A stretch of DNA of 64,000 nt from Marimicrobium sp913061115. GTDB lineage: Bacteria; Pseudomonadota; Gammaproteobacteria; Pseudomonadales; Halieaceae. Numbering within the stretch: position 1 is the first letter of the stretch; each line of letters opens with the position of its first letter. Both the position numbers and the translations under genes were made by a program. The stretch lies in NCBI RefSeq assembly GCF_047729875.1, contig NZ_CP159826.1:1-64000 (forward strand), read 5' to 3'. Below are positions 36,229-43,690 of this stretch, piece after piece. The notes beneath the pieces were generated by a model. It was not told where the DNA came from and did not search any database. It was given only the letters and a program-made list of their open reading frames with translations.

Positions 36229-36876
36229 ATGATTAAAAATATGCTGCTGAGTTTATCTTTGCTGGCCGTTGGCATGTCTTACGCCGTGGCCGAGGATGTC
36301 ACCGGAACCTACGTGGCCGGGATTGACTATGACCTCATTTCACCCCCGGTGCGTGGCGTCGACGCCGATAAGATCGAAGTCACCGAATTTTTCTGGTATG
36401 GCTGTGGCCATTGTTACACCTTTGAGCCAATGCTGGAGCAGTGGAAGAAAATTCAGCCGGACGATGTTAGTTTTCGCGGCATCCCTGCGGTATGGGCGGA
36501 AAAAATGGAGCTGCACGCCAAGGCCTACTACGCGGCCGATACACTGGGCGTGTTGGACACAATGAACCCGGTGATTTTTCAGGCAATGAATGTTGATGGC
36601 AAGCCTCTAGCATCACAGGCCGACATTGCGGCCTTGTTCGTGTCCAACGGGGTGTCAGAAGACGATTTTAATAAAGCGTTTAATTCTTTTGGTGTGAGTA
36701 GTCAGGTCCGTCAAGGCATTGCGATTGCTAAGGCTGCCCAGATAACGGGAACGCCAGCCCTAATGGTTAACGGCAAATACCATGTTAGTAGTCGCAAGGC
36801 GGGCGGTCAGTCAGACATGTTGAAGGTTGTTGATTTCCTGGTTGAGCAAGAGCGCACCGCTAGCGCAAGCAACTAG
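36229..36876 (+). CDS. dsbA: Thiol:disulfide interchange protein DsbA
   Basis: DsbA introduces disulfide bonds into exported proteins. The 215-residue product has a signal peptide (MLLSLSLLAVGMSYAVA), the thioredoxin-fold active site FFWYGCGHCYTFEP (CGHC where E. coli has CPHC) and the cis-proline loop ITGTPALMVNGKY. I favour the ATG at 36229, with GGAGAG 4 nt upstream; an ATG at 36226 and a GTG at 36217 are alternatives. Its substrates may include the very cysteine-rich lipoprotein at 43.7-45.9 kb, which is inference. Confidence 0.95.
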   Translation: MIKNMLLSLSLLAVGMSYAVAEDVTGTYVAGIDYDLISPPVRGVDADKIEVTEFFWYGCGHCYTFEPMLEQWKKIQPDDVSFRGIPAVWAEKMELHAKAYYAADTLGVLDTMNPVIFQAMNVDGKPLASQADIAALFVSNGVSEDDFNKAFNSFGVSSQVRQGIAIAKAAQITGTPALMVNGKYHVSSRKAGGQSDMLKVVDFLVEQERTASASN

Positions 36877-36895
36877 TTTTCTGACGCAACGACTT

Positions 36896-36932
36896 CCCGC
36901 TCAAGAGGCAACTCCTCGCCGTATCGAGCGGG
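36896..36932. terminator. Inverted repeat after dsbA
   Basis: CCCGCTC (36896-36902) pairs with GAGCGGG (36926-36932), and a GAGG/CCTC pairing lies inside the loop. It sits between the convergent dsbA and flavin reductase genes and may end transcription from either side. There is no obvious T-run. Confidence 0.4.
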
Positions 36933-36945
36933 CCTAGGCCTAGTG

Positions 36946-37563
36946 CTACATTCCGCTAGTATAGGTTTCCAGTGATGCTTTGCCGCTTGCCCGAATTTGT
37001 CTGAAGGCGAGCGCATACTCTTTTAACATCGCAAGACAATAGGCCAAGCGATCGTCGAAGTATTCTTGGGCGTCGGGCTTGTTTTGCGCAGGGTCTTCGT
37101 TAAACACCGTATCGACGTTGCGAATGATCAAATGCTCCGGCAGGTAGCAGATACGACTATTCTTGTAGCTGCTCATCCGTAGTTCGGCGATGGGGAAAGA
37201 GCCGCCGTCTGCGGTTGATACGGTCACAATCAGGGCGGGCTTGTGCGCTAGCTCTCCGCCGGCAGTCCACATCAGGAAAAAGTTTTTCAATCCCGCAGGC
37301 GCCATCCCGTGCCACTCGGGGCACACCACCACTAAACCGTCGCAGGATTTAAGCTGCTGGCTTAAGGGCGTGAGTATTTGTTGCCATTGCTCATCACCTT
37401 CCCAAATACTTTCATCCCATAGAGGCAGTGGATTGCCACCCAGATCATAGAGCCAGGTGGCGTCACAGAGGCCCTGCGTTAACAGTGCGTTTTCAATATA
37501 GCGTGCGACTTTTCCGCTCTGAGAGTTCGAGCGATGACTGCCACAGATGATGCCGATCTTCAT
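36946..37563 (-). CDS. NADPH-dependent FMN reductase family protein
   Basis: A 205-residue flavodoxin-fold protein. MKIGIICGSHRSNSQSGKVARYIE is the FMN phosphate-binding start, PEWHGMAPAGLKNFFLMW contacts the isoalloxazine ring, and VSTADGGSFPIAELR follows. The family reduces FMN, quinones or chromate; the substrate here cannot be assigned. It lies 32 nt downstream of the cysteine synthase gene on the same strand only if transcription continues from that gene's neighbour, so its promoter is uncertain. Confidence 0.85.
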   Translation of the reverse strand: MKIGIICGSHRSNSQSGKVARYIENALLTQGLCDATWLYDLGGNPLPLWDESIWEGDEQWQQILTPLSQQLKSCDGLVVVCPEWHGMAPAGLKNFFLMWTAGGELAHKPALIVTVSTADGGSFPIAELRMSSYKNSRICYLPEHLIIRNVDTVFNEDPAQNKPDAQEYFDDRLAYCLAMLKEYALAFRQIRASGKASLETYTSGM

Positions 37564-37595
37564 GGATAATCCTTATTTACTAAAGGTTAAATGAT

Positions 37596-38603
37596 TTAGA
37601 TAACAAGCCACTCGGGAATGGGTAGGCCCTTGTTCTCAAGAAATACGGGGTTGAAAAGTTTGCTCTGGTAACGATTGCCGTAATCGCAAAGGATGGTGAC
37701 AATCGTGTGTCCGGGGCCGAGGTGTTCCGCAAGTCGAACGGCTCCTGCAATGTTGATGCCTGCAGAGCCTCCGAGACACAGGCCCTCGTGCTTTAGTAGA
37801 TCGAAAATATAGGGCAGCGCTTCTTCATCACTGATTCTGAAAGCGACATCGACCTGCGCATGGGCAAAATTGTCGGTGATGTGATTGATGCCTATGCCTT
37901 CCATGATGGAGCTGCCTTCGCTAGGGGTCAATTCCCCGCTGCGAACGTATTCATATAAAGCTGCACCCGCAGGATCGGCCAGCCCGATAGCGATACCGGG
38001 GTTGTGTTCTTTGAGCGCCACGGACACCCCGGCAATGGTGCCGCCGGTGCCTGCCGCACAAATGAAACCGTCTACTTTTCCTTCGGTTTGCGCCCAGATT
38101 TCCTCCCCGGTCGTGCGGCAGTGAATATCCATATTCGCAAGATTGTCGAACTGACGTGCCCAGATGGCACCATGTTCTTCGCGCTGCGCAAATTTTTTCG
38201 CTAGTTTTTCTGCCGTGTGTGTGTAGTGGTTGGGATCGGAATAAGATGTCGCGCCCACGAGGCGCAGGTCTGCCCCTAGCAATTCAAGGGTATCGATTTT
38301 CTCTTTGCTCTGAGTAAGGGGCATCACTACGGTACTGGTGTAGCCCATGGCATTTGCCAGCAGGGTGAGTCCGATACCGGTGTTGCCCGCGGTGCCCTCT
38401 ACGATGCGCCCTCCGGGCTGCAGTTCGCCGGATGCTTGTGCGGCACGAATGATACCCAAGGCGGTACGATCTTTAACCGAGCCGCCCGGGTTGAGGAATT
38501 CCGCTTTGCCAAGAATCGTGCAACCGGTTTTCTCCGACACCTGTTTCAGGTGCAGTAGCGGGGTATTGCCGATCAGCTGTGTAACATCAGAGGCGGTATG
38601 CAC
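37596..38603 (-). CDS. Cysteine synthase (CysK/CBS family)
   Basis: A PLP enzyme making cysteine from O-acetylserine and sulfide. The 335 residues include the PLP lysine in NPGGSVKDRTALG, the substrate loop EGTAGNTGIGL and the phosphate-binding AGTGGTIAGVS. EGTAGNTG and the C-terminal LPIPEWL differ from the EPTSGNTG of enteric CysK and recall a fungal/alphaproteobacterial-type branch. I start at the GTG at 38603 (MHTASDVTQLIGNTP), with GTGGAGA just upstream; no ATG fits, although the frame is open to 38972. Confidence 0.9.
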   Translation of the reverse strand: MHTASDVTQLIGNTPLLHLKQVSEKTGCTILGKAEFLNPGGSVKDRTALGIIRAAQASGELQPGGRIVEGTAGNTGIGLTLLANAMGYTSTVVMPLTQSKEKIDTLELLGADLRLVGATSYSDPNHYTHTAEKLAKKFAQREEHGAIWARQFDNLANMDIHCRTTGEEIWAQTEGKVDGFICAAGTGGTIAGVSVALKEHNPGIAIGLADPAGAALYEYVRSGELTPSEGSSIMEGIGINHITDNFAHAQVDVAFRISDEEALPYIFDLLKHEGLCLGGSAGINIAGAVRLAEHLGPGHTIVTILCDYGNRYQSKLFNPVFLENKGLPIPEWLVI

Positions 38604-38656
38604 GATGTAGTCTCCACAAAATTCCAATGAGAGTATGCCACAGCAAAGCCATAGGG

Positions 38657-39859
38657 TCAGGGTTTTGGGTGTGTGCGCACGCGAAATAACACCACGCTTA
38701 ACAGTAGCGCCAAGCCACTGATCGCCAGCATGAAATCTAGCATAGGGGCAGGTGAGTCGACGAGATAGCGGCCTACGATGGCCGTCGCAAACGCGGAAAG
38801 GGACATCTGTACAAAGCCGAACAGCGCGGATGCGGTACCGGCAATGTAGGGAAATTGGCTCAGTGCGAGGGCCATCGCATTTGGCAGCATGAACCCGATA
38901 CCGACAGAATAGAAAATCATGGGTAGCAGCATCACTGCGATGCTGTTGGGTAGCAGGCTCGCCCCTATCCATATGGCGAAGGCGGCGCCTGCTGCGAGAG
39001 CGGCACCTGCCAGCATCAGTTGTTCCGATGTGTATTTTCTGCTGAAGCGGGCGCTTAACCCGCTGCCAACCATATAGCCAATAACCGACGTGATTAAGGT
39101 AAAGCCAAAGTATTCCATCGGCACACCCAGCATGTCGATGTAGACAAAACTGGAAGACGCAAGATAGGCTAAAAAGCCGGCGTACACGAAGCCGCTGGAA
39201 AAAGTGGCAACTAAAAACAGCGGGCTGCGCAATAACGTGCCGTAGTTAGCAAGGATAGACAGCGGGTGTAAACTCTGGCGCAGTGGCAGTGATTCACCGA
39301 GGAAGATATGTATCAGCATTATCATTGCAATGCCGTAGACAGCAAGAAAGATAAAAATGCTGGGCCACGGCAACCACAGCATCATGAAGCCGCCCATCGC
39401 CGGGGCAATAGCCGGTGCCAGCGCCATCATCATCGCGATCAAGGATAATGCCCTAGCCGCTCGGACAGGGCCAAAAACATCTCGCGCGACGGTGCGCGCC
39501 AACGTGGGGCCTACGCAGGCTCCGATACCTTGTACAAAGCGGAAAAATACCAGTTCTTCAACGGTCTTAGAAAGGCTGCAGGCAATAGATGCGGCAATAA
39601 ATATTAGGGTTCCGCCGATAAGAATAGGCTTTCGGCCGAAGCGGTCTGCGAGTGGCCCGCAGGCTAAATGAAATAGGGCAAAGCCGGTTAAATAGCTGCT
39701 TAATGTCAGATGCATGTGCTGGATGTCTGTGTCCAGCGCAGCCGTCATCATCGGCATTGCTGGCAGGTAGACATCTATGCTGAGCGGGCCAAGAGCGACC
39801 AGTGCGGCCAGTAATGCCAGTAACCAGGGGGAGTCGGGATGTAGCTGTCGAGTTGTCAT
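38657..39859 (-). CDS. Bcr/CflA family multidrug efflux transporter (MFS)
   Basis: A 400-residue, 12-helix major facilitator protein. MALLAALVALGPLSIDVYLPAMPMM-like sequence (LLAALVALGPLSIDVYLP) and motif A GPLADRFGRKPILIGG, with RFVQGIGACVGPTLAR, are typical of the Bcr/CflA drug:proton antiporter group. The substrate cannot be read from the sequence. It is transcribed towards the cysteine synthase gene. Enteric Bcr can export cysteine, which makes a link to its neighbour possible but unproven. Confidence 0.92.
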   Translation of the reverse strand: MTTRQLHPDSPWLLALLAALVALGPLSIDVYLPAMPMMTAALDTDIQHMHLTLSSYLTGFALFHLACGPLADRFGRKPILIGGTLIFIAASIACSLSKTVEELVFFRFVQGIGACVGPTLARTVARDVFGPVRAARALSLIAMMMALAPAIAPAMGGFMMLWLPWPSIFIFLAVYGIAMIMLIHIFLGESLPLRQSLHPLSILANYGTLLRSPLFLVATFSSGFVYAGFLAYLASSSFVYIDMLGVPMEYFGFTLITSVIGYMVGSGLSARFSRKYTSEQLMLAGAALAAGAAFAIWIGASLLPNSIAVMLLPMIFYSVGIGFMLPNAMALALSQFPYIAGTASALFGFVQMSLSAFATAIVGRYLVDSPAPMLDFMLAISGLALLLSVVLFRVRTHPKP

Positions 39860-39928
39860 CGCGCCGCGATGCTAGACCATACGGCGAACTAACGCAAAGT
39901 CTTCACCAGAGCGCCTTTCATTGAGACC

Positions 39929-40708
39929 CTACTTCTCAAAGTTCATCACCACTTTCCACCACAGCTTTGGAAACAGCGCGCGCCACAGATAGAGCAGCTT
40001 TGCTTCCTTCGGATAAATGATGTCTTTGTTTTTCCTAACGCCTTTCTCGATGGCGTCGATCATCTTCTCGGGGTCGCCAAGACGGCCGCCCTTTTTCGCT
40101 TCCAAGATGCTTCCGGGCGTGTCGCCGGAGATGGTTTGGTCTACTAATGGCGTATTCACCGCGGGGGGGCACACAAGGTGGACATGCACGCCAGAGCCGC
40201 GGATCTCATTTTGCAGCACTTCGATGTAGGCGTTGACGGCGGCCTTCGTCGCGCAGTAGGCGCCCATTTTTGGCACCAAGGCAATACCAGCAATGGAGCC
40301 GAACGCGATAATGCGGCCCCTGCCACGCGCCATCATGGCCGGCAGAACGGCTCTGACCATATACGTGGTGCCGAAGTAATTGATACGGAACAGTTGCTCC
40401 ATGCCCTCATGGGTGTGGTCTATAAGCTTGTGGGCGGGCATCAGGGCGGCGGCATGCACCAGCAGCTCGATTGGCCCCAGTGCCGAAACAACTTGCGCAA
40501 CTTTGGCCTGCACGTCCTGCAGGTCAGAGATATCGCAGTGAAAGGCGGTGATATTGTCCGCCTCGGCGGCCGTTTCCTCAAGCGCCTTATCATTGACGTC
40601 AAAGATAGCGACCTTTGCGCCCTGTTGCGCTAAACGGCGAGCCGTTATTTGGCCCATACCACTGGCGCCGCCTGTTACGATGGCAACCTTGTCGGACATG
40701 TCGATCAT
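39929..40708 (-). CDS. Short-chain dehydrogenase/reductase
   Basis: A 259-residue classical SDR with cofactor motif TGGASGMG, the NAAG-equivalent HAAAL and the catalytic serine in FGSIAG. The YxxxK motif appears as YCATKAAVN, and CPPAVNTPL follows. I start at the ATG at 40708 (MIDMSDKVAIVTGG), preceded by GGGGGAG; the frame is open to 40774. The C-terminal YLWRALFPKLWWKVV extension is basic and aromatic, possibly membrane-associating. The substrate is unknown. Confidence 0.88.
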   Translation of the reverse strand: MIDMSDKVAIVTGGASGMGQITARRLAQQGAKVAIFDVNDKALEETAAEADNITAFHCDISDLQDVQAKVAQVVSALGPIELLVHAAALMPAHKLIDHTHEGMEQLFRINYFGTTYMVRAVLPAMMARGRGRIIAFGSIAGIALVPKMGAYCATKAAVNAYIEVLQNEIRGSGVHVHLVCPPAVNTPLVDQTISGDTPGSILEAKKGGRLGDPEKMIDAIEKGVRKNKDIIYPKEAKLLYLWRALFPKLWWKVVMNFEK

Positions 40709-40811
40709 AGCCACTCCCCCTTTTATTATTGTTAACTGCAAGGGGTCATAGTCTGCGGTCACTTCGCGCCGCAAGCAAGGCTTTAACGCAAGGCGAATAC
40801 CAGCCGTTCTT

Positions 40812-41300
40812 TTATAATTGGGGGGCGTCTGAGATGTGGTCGAGAGGCAGTGTGGTTTTGAGCACTACGCGGCGTAACTCAAAGCTAGAATGCACGCCGG
40901 TGACGCCCGCGATGCGGGTCAGCTTGCCCAGCAGAAAGCGCTCATAGTATTCCATGTCTGGCACCACCACCTTGAGCAGATAATCCGAACTCTGGCCAGT
41001 CACCACCGAGCACTCCATCACCTCTGGGTAGCCGGTGACCTCAGCCTCAAAAGCCTCGAAGCGATCTGGGGTGTGGCGATCCATGGTGATACCAATATAG
41101 GCGGTAAGCTTCAGGCCCAGCACGGACTGGTTCAGGAGGGTGACGTGTGCGCGGATAATGCCCGACTCCTCCAGTCGCTTTACCCGGCGGGAACAGGGCG
41201 TGGGTGAAAGGCCTATGGCCTCGGCCAGCTCTAGATTACTGATACGGGCATTGGCCTGCATAGCCTTCAATATCTTGCGGTCGGTGCGGTCGAGTTTCAC
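40812..41300 (-). CDS. Lrp/AsnC family transcriptional regulator
   Basis: A 162-residue regulator with an N-terminal helix-turn-helix (LDRTDRKILKAMQANARISN; LAEAIGLSPTPCSRRVKRLEESGII). The C-terminal RAM ligand-binding domain has TGYPEVMECSVVTGQSSDYLL. I choose the GTG at 41300, which has AAGGTGG upstream; ATGs at 41321 and 41336 lack a ribosome binding site. The family responds to amino acids. Its divergent promoter faces the lipoprotein island, and leuA lies beyond that island. Confidence 0.92.
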   Translation of the reverse strand: MKLDRTDRKILKAMQANARISNLELAEAIGLSPTPCSRRVKRLEESGIIRAHVTLLNQSVLGLKLTAYIGITMDRHTPDRFEAFEAEVTGYPEVMECSVVTGQSSDYLLKVVVPDMEYYERFLLGKLTRIAGVTGVHSSFELRRVVLKTTLPLDHISDAPQL

Positions 41301-41357
41301 AGGGCGCCACCTTAATGACATATAGATTGATAGCATATTCCAGCTTACAGAATAGAC

Positions 41358-41406
41358 TATATCACTAACAAGGAGTTATTTTATAGTGATAAATCGCGCA
41401 GATAGC
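41358..41406 (+). repeat. Left copy of imperfect ~49-bp direct repeat flanking the lipoprotein island
   Basis: TATATCACTAACA (41358-41370), then TTATAG (41381-41386), then ATAAATCGCGCAGATAGC (41389-41406). The right copy at 46150-46198 has TATATCACCAATA, TTATAG and ATAAATTGCGCAGATGGC in the same order and orientation, with small gaps. The two copies bracket 4.7 kb holding two lipoprotein genes. The similarity is read directly from the sequence; the meaning is discussed as a finding. Confidence 0.6.
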
Positions 41407-41650
41407 CGGCCGACTTATCTCTCAATAATGGGTGAAGCGTTTTGACAGAAAAATAATGGCCTCGCCAAAAGCATTTGTTAGGCGGTCCTAGTAATAACAC
41501 GTATATACCGCTTGACGGCTCAGGTCTGCAGGGCCATAGTCCTTTTTTTTTAACATTGGTTTTTATACTTATACTACTGTCGTTCACTTAGCGCGGTTAT
41601 GGCACTTTGTTAAGTGACACACGATAAAGCCATCAAAAGAGAGAAGAATT
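41407..41650. promoter_or_regulatory. Intergenic region upstream of the CE4 lipoprotein gene
   Basis: AT-rich sequence between the left repeat and the first lipoprotein gene. It has a nine-T run at 41543-41551 without a convincing stem before it. GTTAGGC near 41480 looks like an integron core half-site, but no matching partner is present. AGAGAGAAGAATT before the ATG at 41651 gives a purine-rich ribosome binding site. Confidence 0.3.
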
Positions 41651-43567
41651 ATGAGCTCACAGCACAGTGTTGGCGGCAAAATGCGCAGGACCATGGGCTT
41701 TGCCCTGATGGTGGCCTTTCTGTCATTAGGCGCCATTAGTGGCTGCGGCAGCAGCAACGATGATAATGATTTGTTCGGTTCTTCGGGATCTGGTGGGTCT
41801 GATGGATCTGGAGGATCTGATGGATCTGGTGGGTCTGAAGGGTCTGACGGGTCTGACGGGTCTGACGGTGGCTTTGGTGGGGAAGAGACGCCCGAGGCTC
41901 AAACTCCAGGCTGTAACGCCAGCGATCAATCAAAATGCATTATGGTGACTTTTGATGATTCATTAGGTGACGATAATTATGATCTGCTACAAAAACTCTA
42001 CGACCCAGCAACAAGGAAAAATCAAGACGGCACCCCTATAAAAATGACGTACTTTGCTACTGTTGGTTATTCTTCCGCGATCAATAATTTTGATCGGTGG
42101 GCAGGAGACGGAAATGAAGTAGCGAACCACACGGTTTCTCACTTCGCCACAGATGATGGAGAGAGTTATCGAAGTATTATTTATACCCCAGACGCATGGT
42201 ATTCCGAAATGAAAGACTTATATGAGATCCTATACTATTGGACAACGATAATGGAGCATCAAACAGTTTTAGGATTTAGGCAACCGTTTTTCTATCCGGG
42301 AAGCCCCGCACCAAATGACCCGATCAAGGTCAAGGCCGATGTTGCATGGAAGAAAGCTTACCAGGCCTACCTAGATTATTTGCGCACCAGGCCCGTCGAC
42401 CCGTTGCCACCGAGCAGCAGTATTTTTTACTTTAGTAATTATGCAACGCCGGGTTCTGGAAGCGGATCCAGTAAGACAACAATTACACGTAATACGGACT
42501 TTAATTATATTGATAATGACACTAATTCGACGGTCCAATATCAGGTATATAATGTGACAGTACCGGTATTGGCCGCAGGGGCCGGGGCGATGGAGCTGCC
42601 ATTATGTGCTGGCAATACGGATTTCGTTTGCACCATACCTGCAGCAGCAGAATGTCCCCATAAGGACCCATTTCCCTATGTCCCCAACGCTGCGAAAGTC
42701 GGGTGTCTAGATTGGGGGGCACTGGATCTCGCGATAGATGTAGCAAACGGCAATAAACTGGGCGAGGCAACCATGATCGCATTGCACCCCCAGGAAATAA
42801 TCGCCAATCCAGATTTCGGCGCTTGGATGGATACTGCGATCGCCGCCGGTTATAGTTTTGTAACGGTATCAAACGTCCTGAGTATAAAGGCAGGCGTTCC
42901 GTATACAGCGCCAACACCTTATGGCCCATTTCCGAAACCAACTACATGCGAAATGAAAAGCACAATAGACTCGGATCGTTATACAGGATATGCAAGCTTA
43001 CGCCGGCCAGCCCCCTACAAGTCATCCACGGCGGAGGTTCCCGCTTATACCACTAAACCATGCGATTTAGCTTGTGAAACTGCGGACGGCGAACCAAATC
43101 CAGACTACGGAGGCGGCTGCTATACAATGTGGAATACACCGGTAGGATCTACGTTCTTTAAAACATACATCCCCATGGGTGTGGCTGGGTGCGAGCCAAG
43201 AAATTTTACGCCACCTAAAAACTGGGCTGCAGGCTCTTACCCGTGGACTGGAAATCCAACTGGAAATATGAGCGTTAGAGGCGACGATGATACAGATGCA
43301 AGCTACTGTAATACGTTTCCTCAAAAGGCATGCCAACCTTTGGACCTCAGCGCAAGATGTGCACTTCCTGCCCCCGCTGCTTGTATAAATGCCGCTCCAT
43401 ACAAGGAATGGGCGAAGGGCGGCGTACCCGGGACAACAAAAAACTTTTGTGTTACGTACGAGGGGAAAACATACCGATGCGACGCTGACAAGGGATTCGA
43501 AGTCGACTGCAACGAATTTGTGCCAGGTTCGCCCTCCGCCCGGGGTTACTGGTCGCCGAGCACCTAA
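41651..43567 (+). CDS. Lipoprotein with CE4 polysaccharide-deacetylase (chitin-deacetylase-like) domain
   Basis: The 638-residue product has a lipobox at SLGAISGC (Cys32), a Gly-Ser-Asp repeat linker (about 43-78) and a CE4/NodB domain. TFDDS (100-104) is motif 1 and HTVSH (160-164) supplies the zinc histidines. GFRQPFF (208-214) is motif 3 and IALHPQ with His379 a late motif. The spacing TFDDS-DDNYDLLQKLYD-KNQDG resembles arthropod-type chitin deacetylases. A cysteine-rich tail ends in a CBM5/12-like pattern (EW 586-587, YEGKTYRC 603-610, GYW 632-634). It is probably surface-anchored; chitin as substrate is inferred. Confidence 0.8.
   Translation: MSSQHSVGGKMRRTMGFALMVAFLSLGAISGCGSSNDDNDLFGSSGSGGSDGSGGSDGSGGSEGSDGSDGSDGGFGGEETPEAQTPGCNASDQSKCIMVTFDDSLGDDNYDLLQKLYDPATRKNQDGTPIKMTYFATVGYSSAINNFDRWAGDGNEVANHTVSHFATDDGESYRSIIYTPDAWYSEMKDLYEILYYWTTIMEHQTVLGFRQPFFYPGSPAPNDPIKVKADVAWKKAYQAYLDYLRTRPVDPLPPSSSIFYFSNYATPGSGSGSSKTTITRNTDFNYIDNDTNSTVQYQVYNVTVPVLAAGAGAMELPLCAGNTDFVCTIPAAAECPHKDPFPYVPNAAKVGCLDWGALDLAIDVANGNKLGEATMIALHPQEIIANPDFGAWMDTAIAAGYSFVTVSNVLSIKAGVPYTAPTPYGPFPKPTTCEMKSTIDSDRYTGYASLRRPAPYKSSTAEVPAYTTKPCDLACETADGEPNPDYGGGCYTMWNTPVGSTFFKTYIPMGVAGCEPRNFTPPKNWAAGSYPWTGNPTGNMSVRGDDDTDASYCNTFPQKACQPLDLSARCALPAPAACINAAPYKEWAKGGVPGTTKNFCVTYEGKTYRCDADKGFEVDCNEFVPGSPSARGYWSPST
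41669..41802 (+). repeat. 134-bp shared lipoprotein leader block, copy 1
   Basis: This block covers residues 7 to about 50 of the CE4 lipoprotein: signal peptide, lipobox, SSNDDNDLFGS and the first linker residues. It matches 43712-43845 with about six mismatches in 134 bp and no gaps. Similarity stops abruptly on both sides. Confidence 0.9.
41786..41872 (+). repeat. 9-bp tandem repeats encoding a Gly-Ser-Asp linker
   Basis: Successive units of the form GGRTCTGRN encode GSGGSDGSGGSDGSGGSE and then GSDGSDGSDGG. The unit is a multiple of three, so slippage would change linker length without breaking the frame. A shorter tract of the same unit is in the next gene at 43829-43868. Confidence 0.8.
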
Positions 43568-43628
43568 AGGCATTCAGGAGGCGCGGGCTGCCTGCTTGTT
43601 TTACAGTAAGTATGTTAGCCGCATTTTT

Positions 43629-43654
43629 ATTCGGGGTTTAGTCCCTAAACGAAT
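43629..43654. terminator. Hairpin between the two lipoprotein genes
   Basis: ATTCG (43629-43633) and CGAAT (43650-43654) enclose TTTAG/CTAAA with a TCC loop; a three-G bulge separates the two helices. No T-run follows, and the sequence becomes purine-rich up to the next ATG. It may be a weak terminator or a stabiliser between co-transcribed genes. Confidence 0.35.
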
Positions 43655-43690
43655 TGGCAAGAAAAAAAGACAAGCAAAGAAAAGGAAAAA

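Noticed and set aside
41475..41490. GTTAGGC as a possible integron attC core
   Set aside because: No matching RYYYAAC partner lies within the distance expected for attC, and there is no integrase gene or cassette array.
41381..41587. 68-codon minus-strand frame in the region upstream of the CE4 gene
   Set aside because: No ribosome binding site and no recognisable motif; it includes the left direct repeat.
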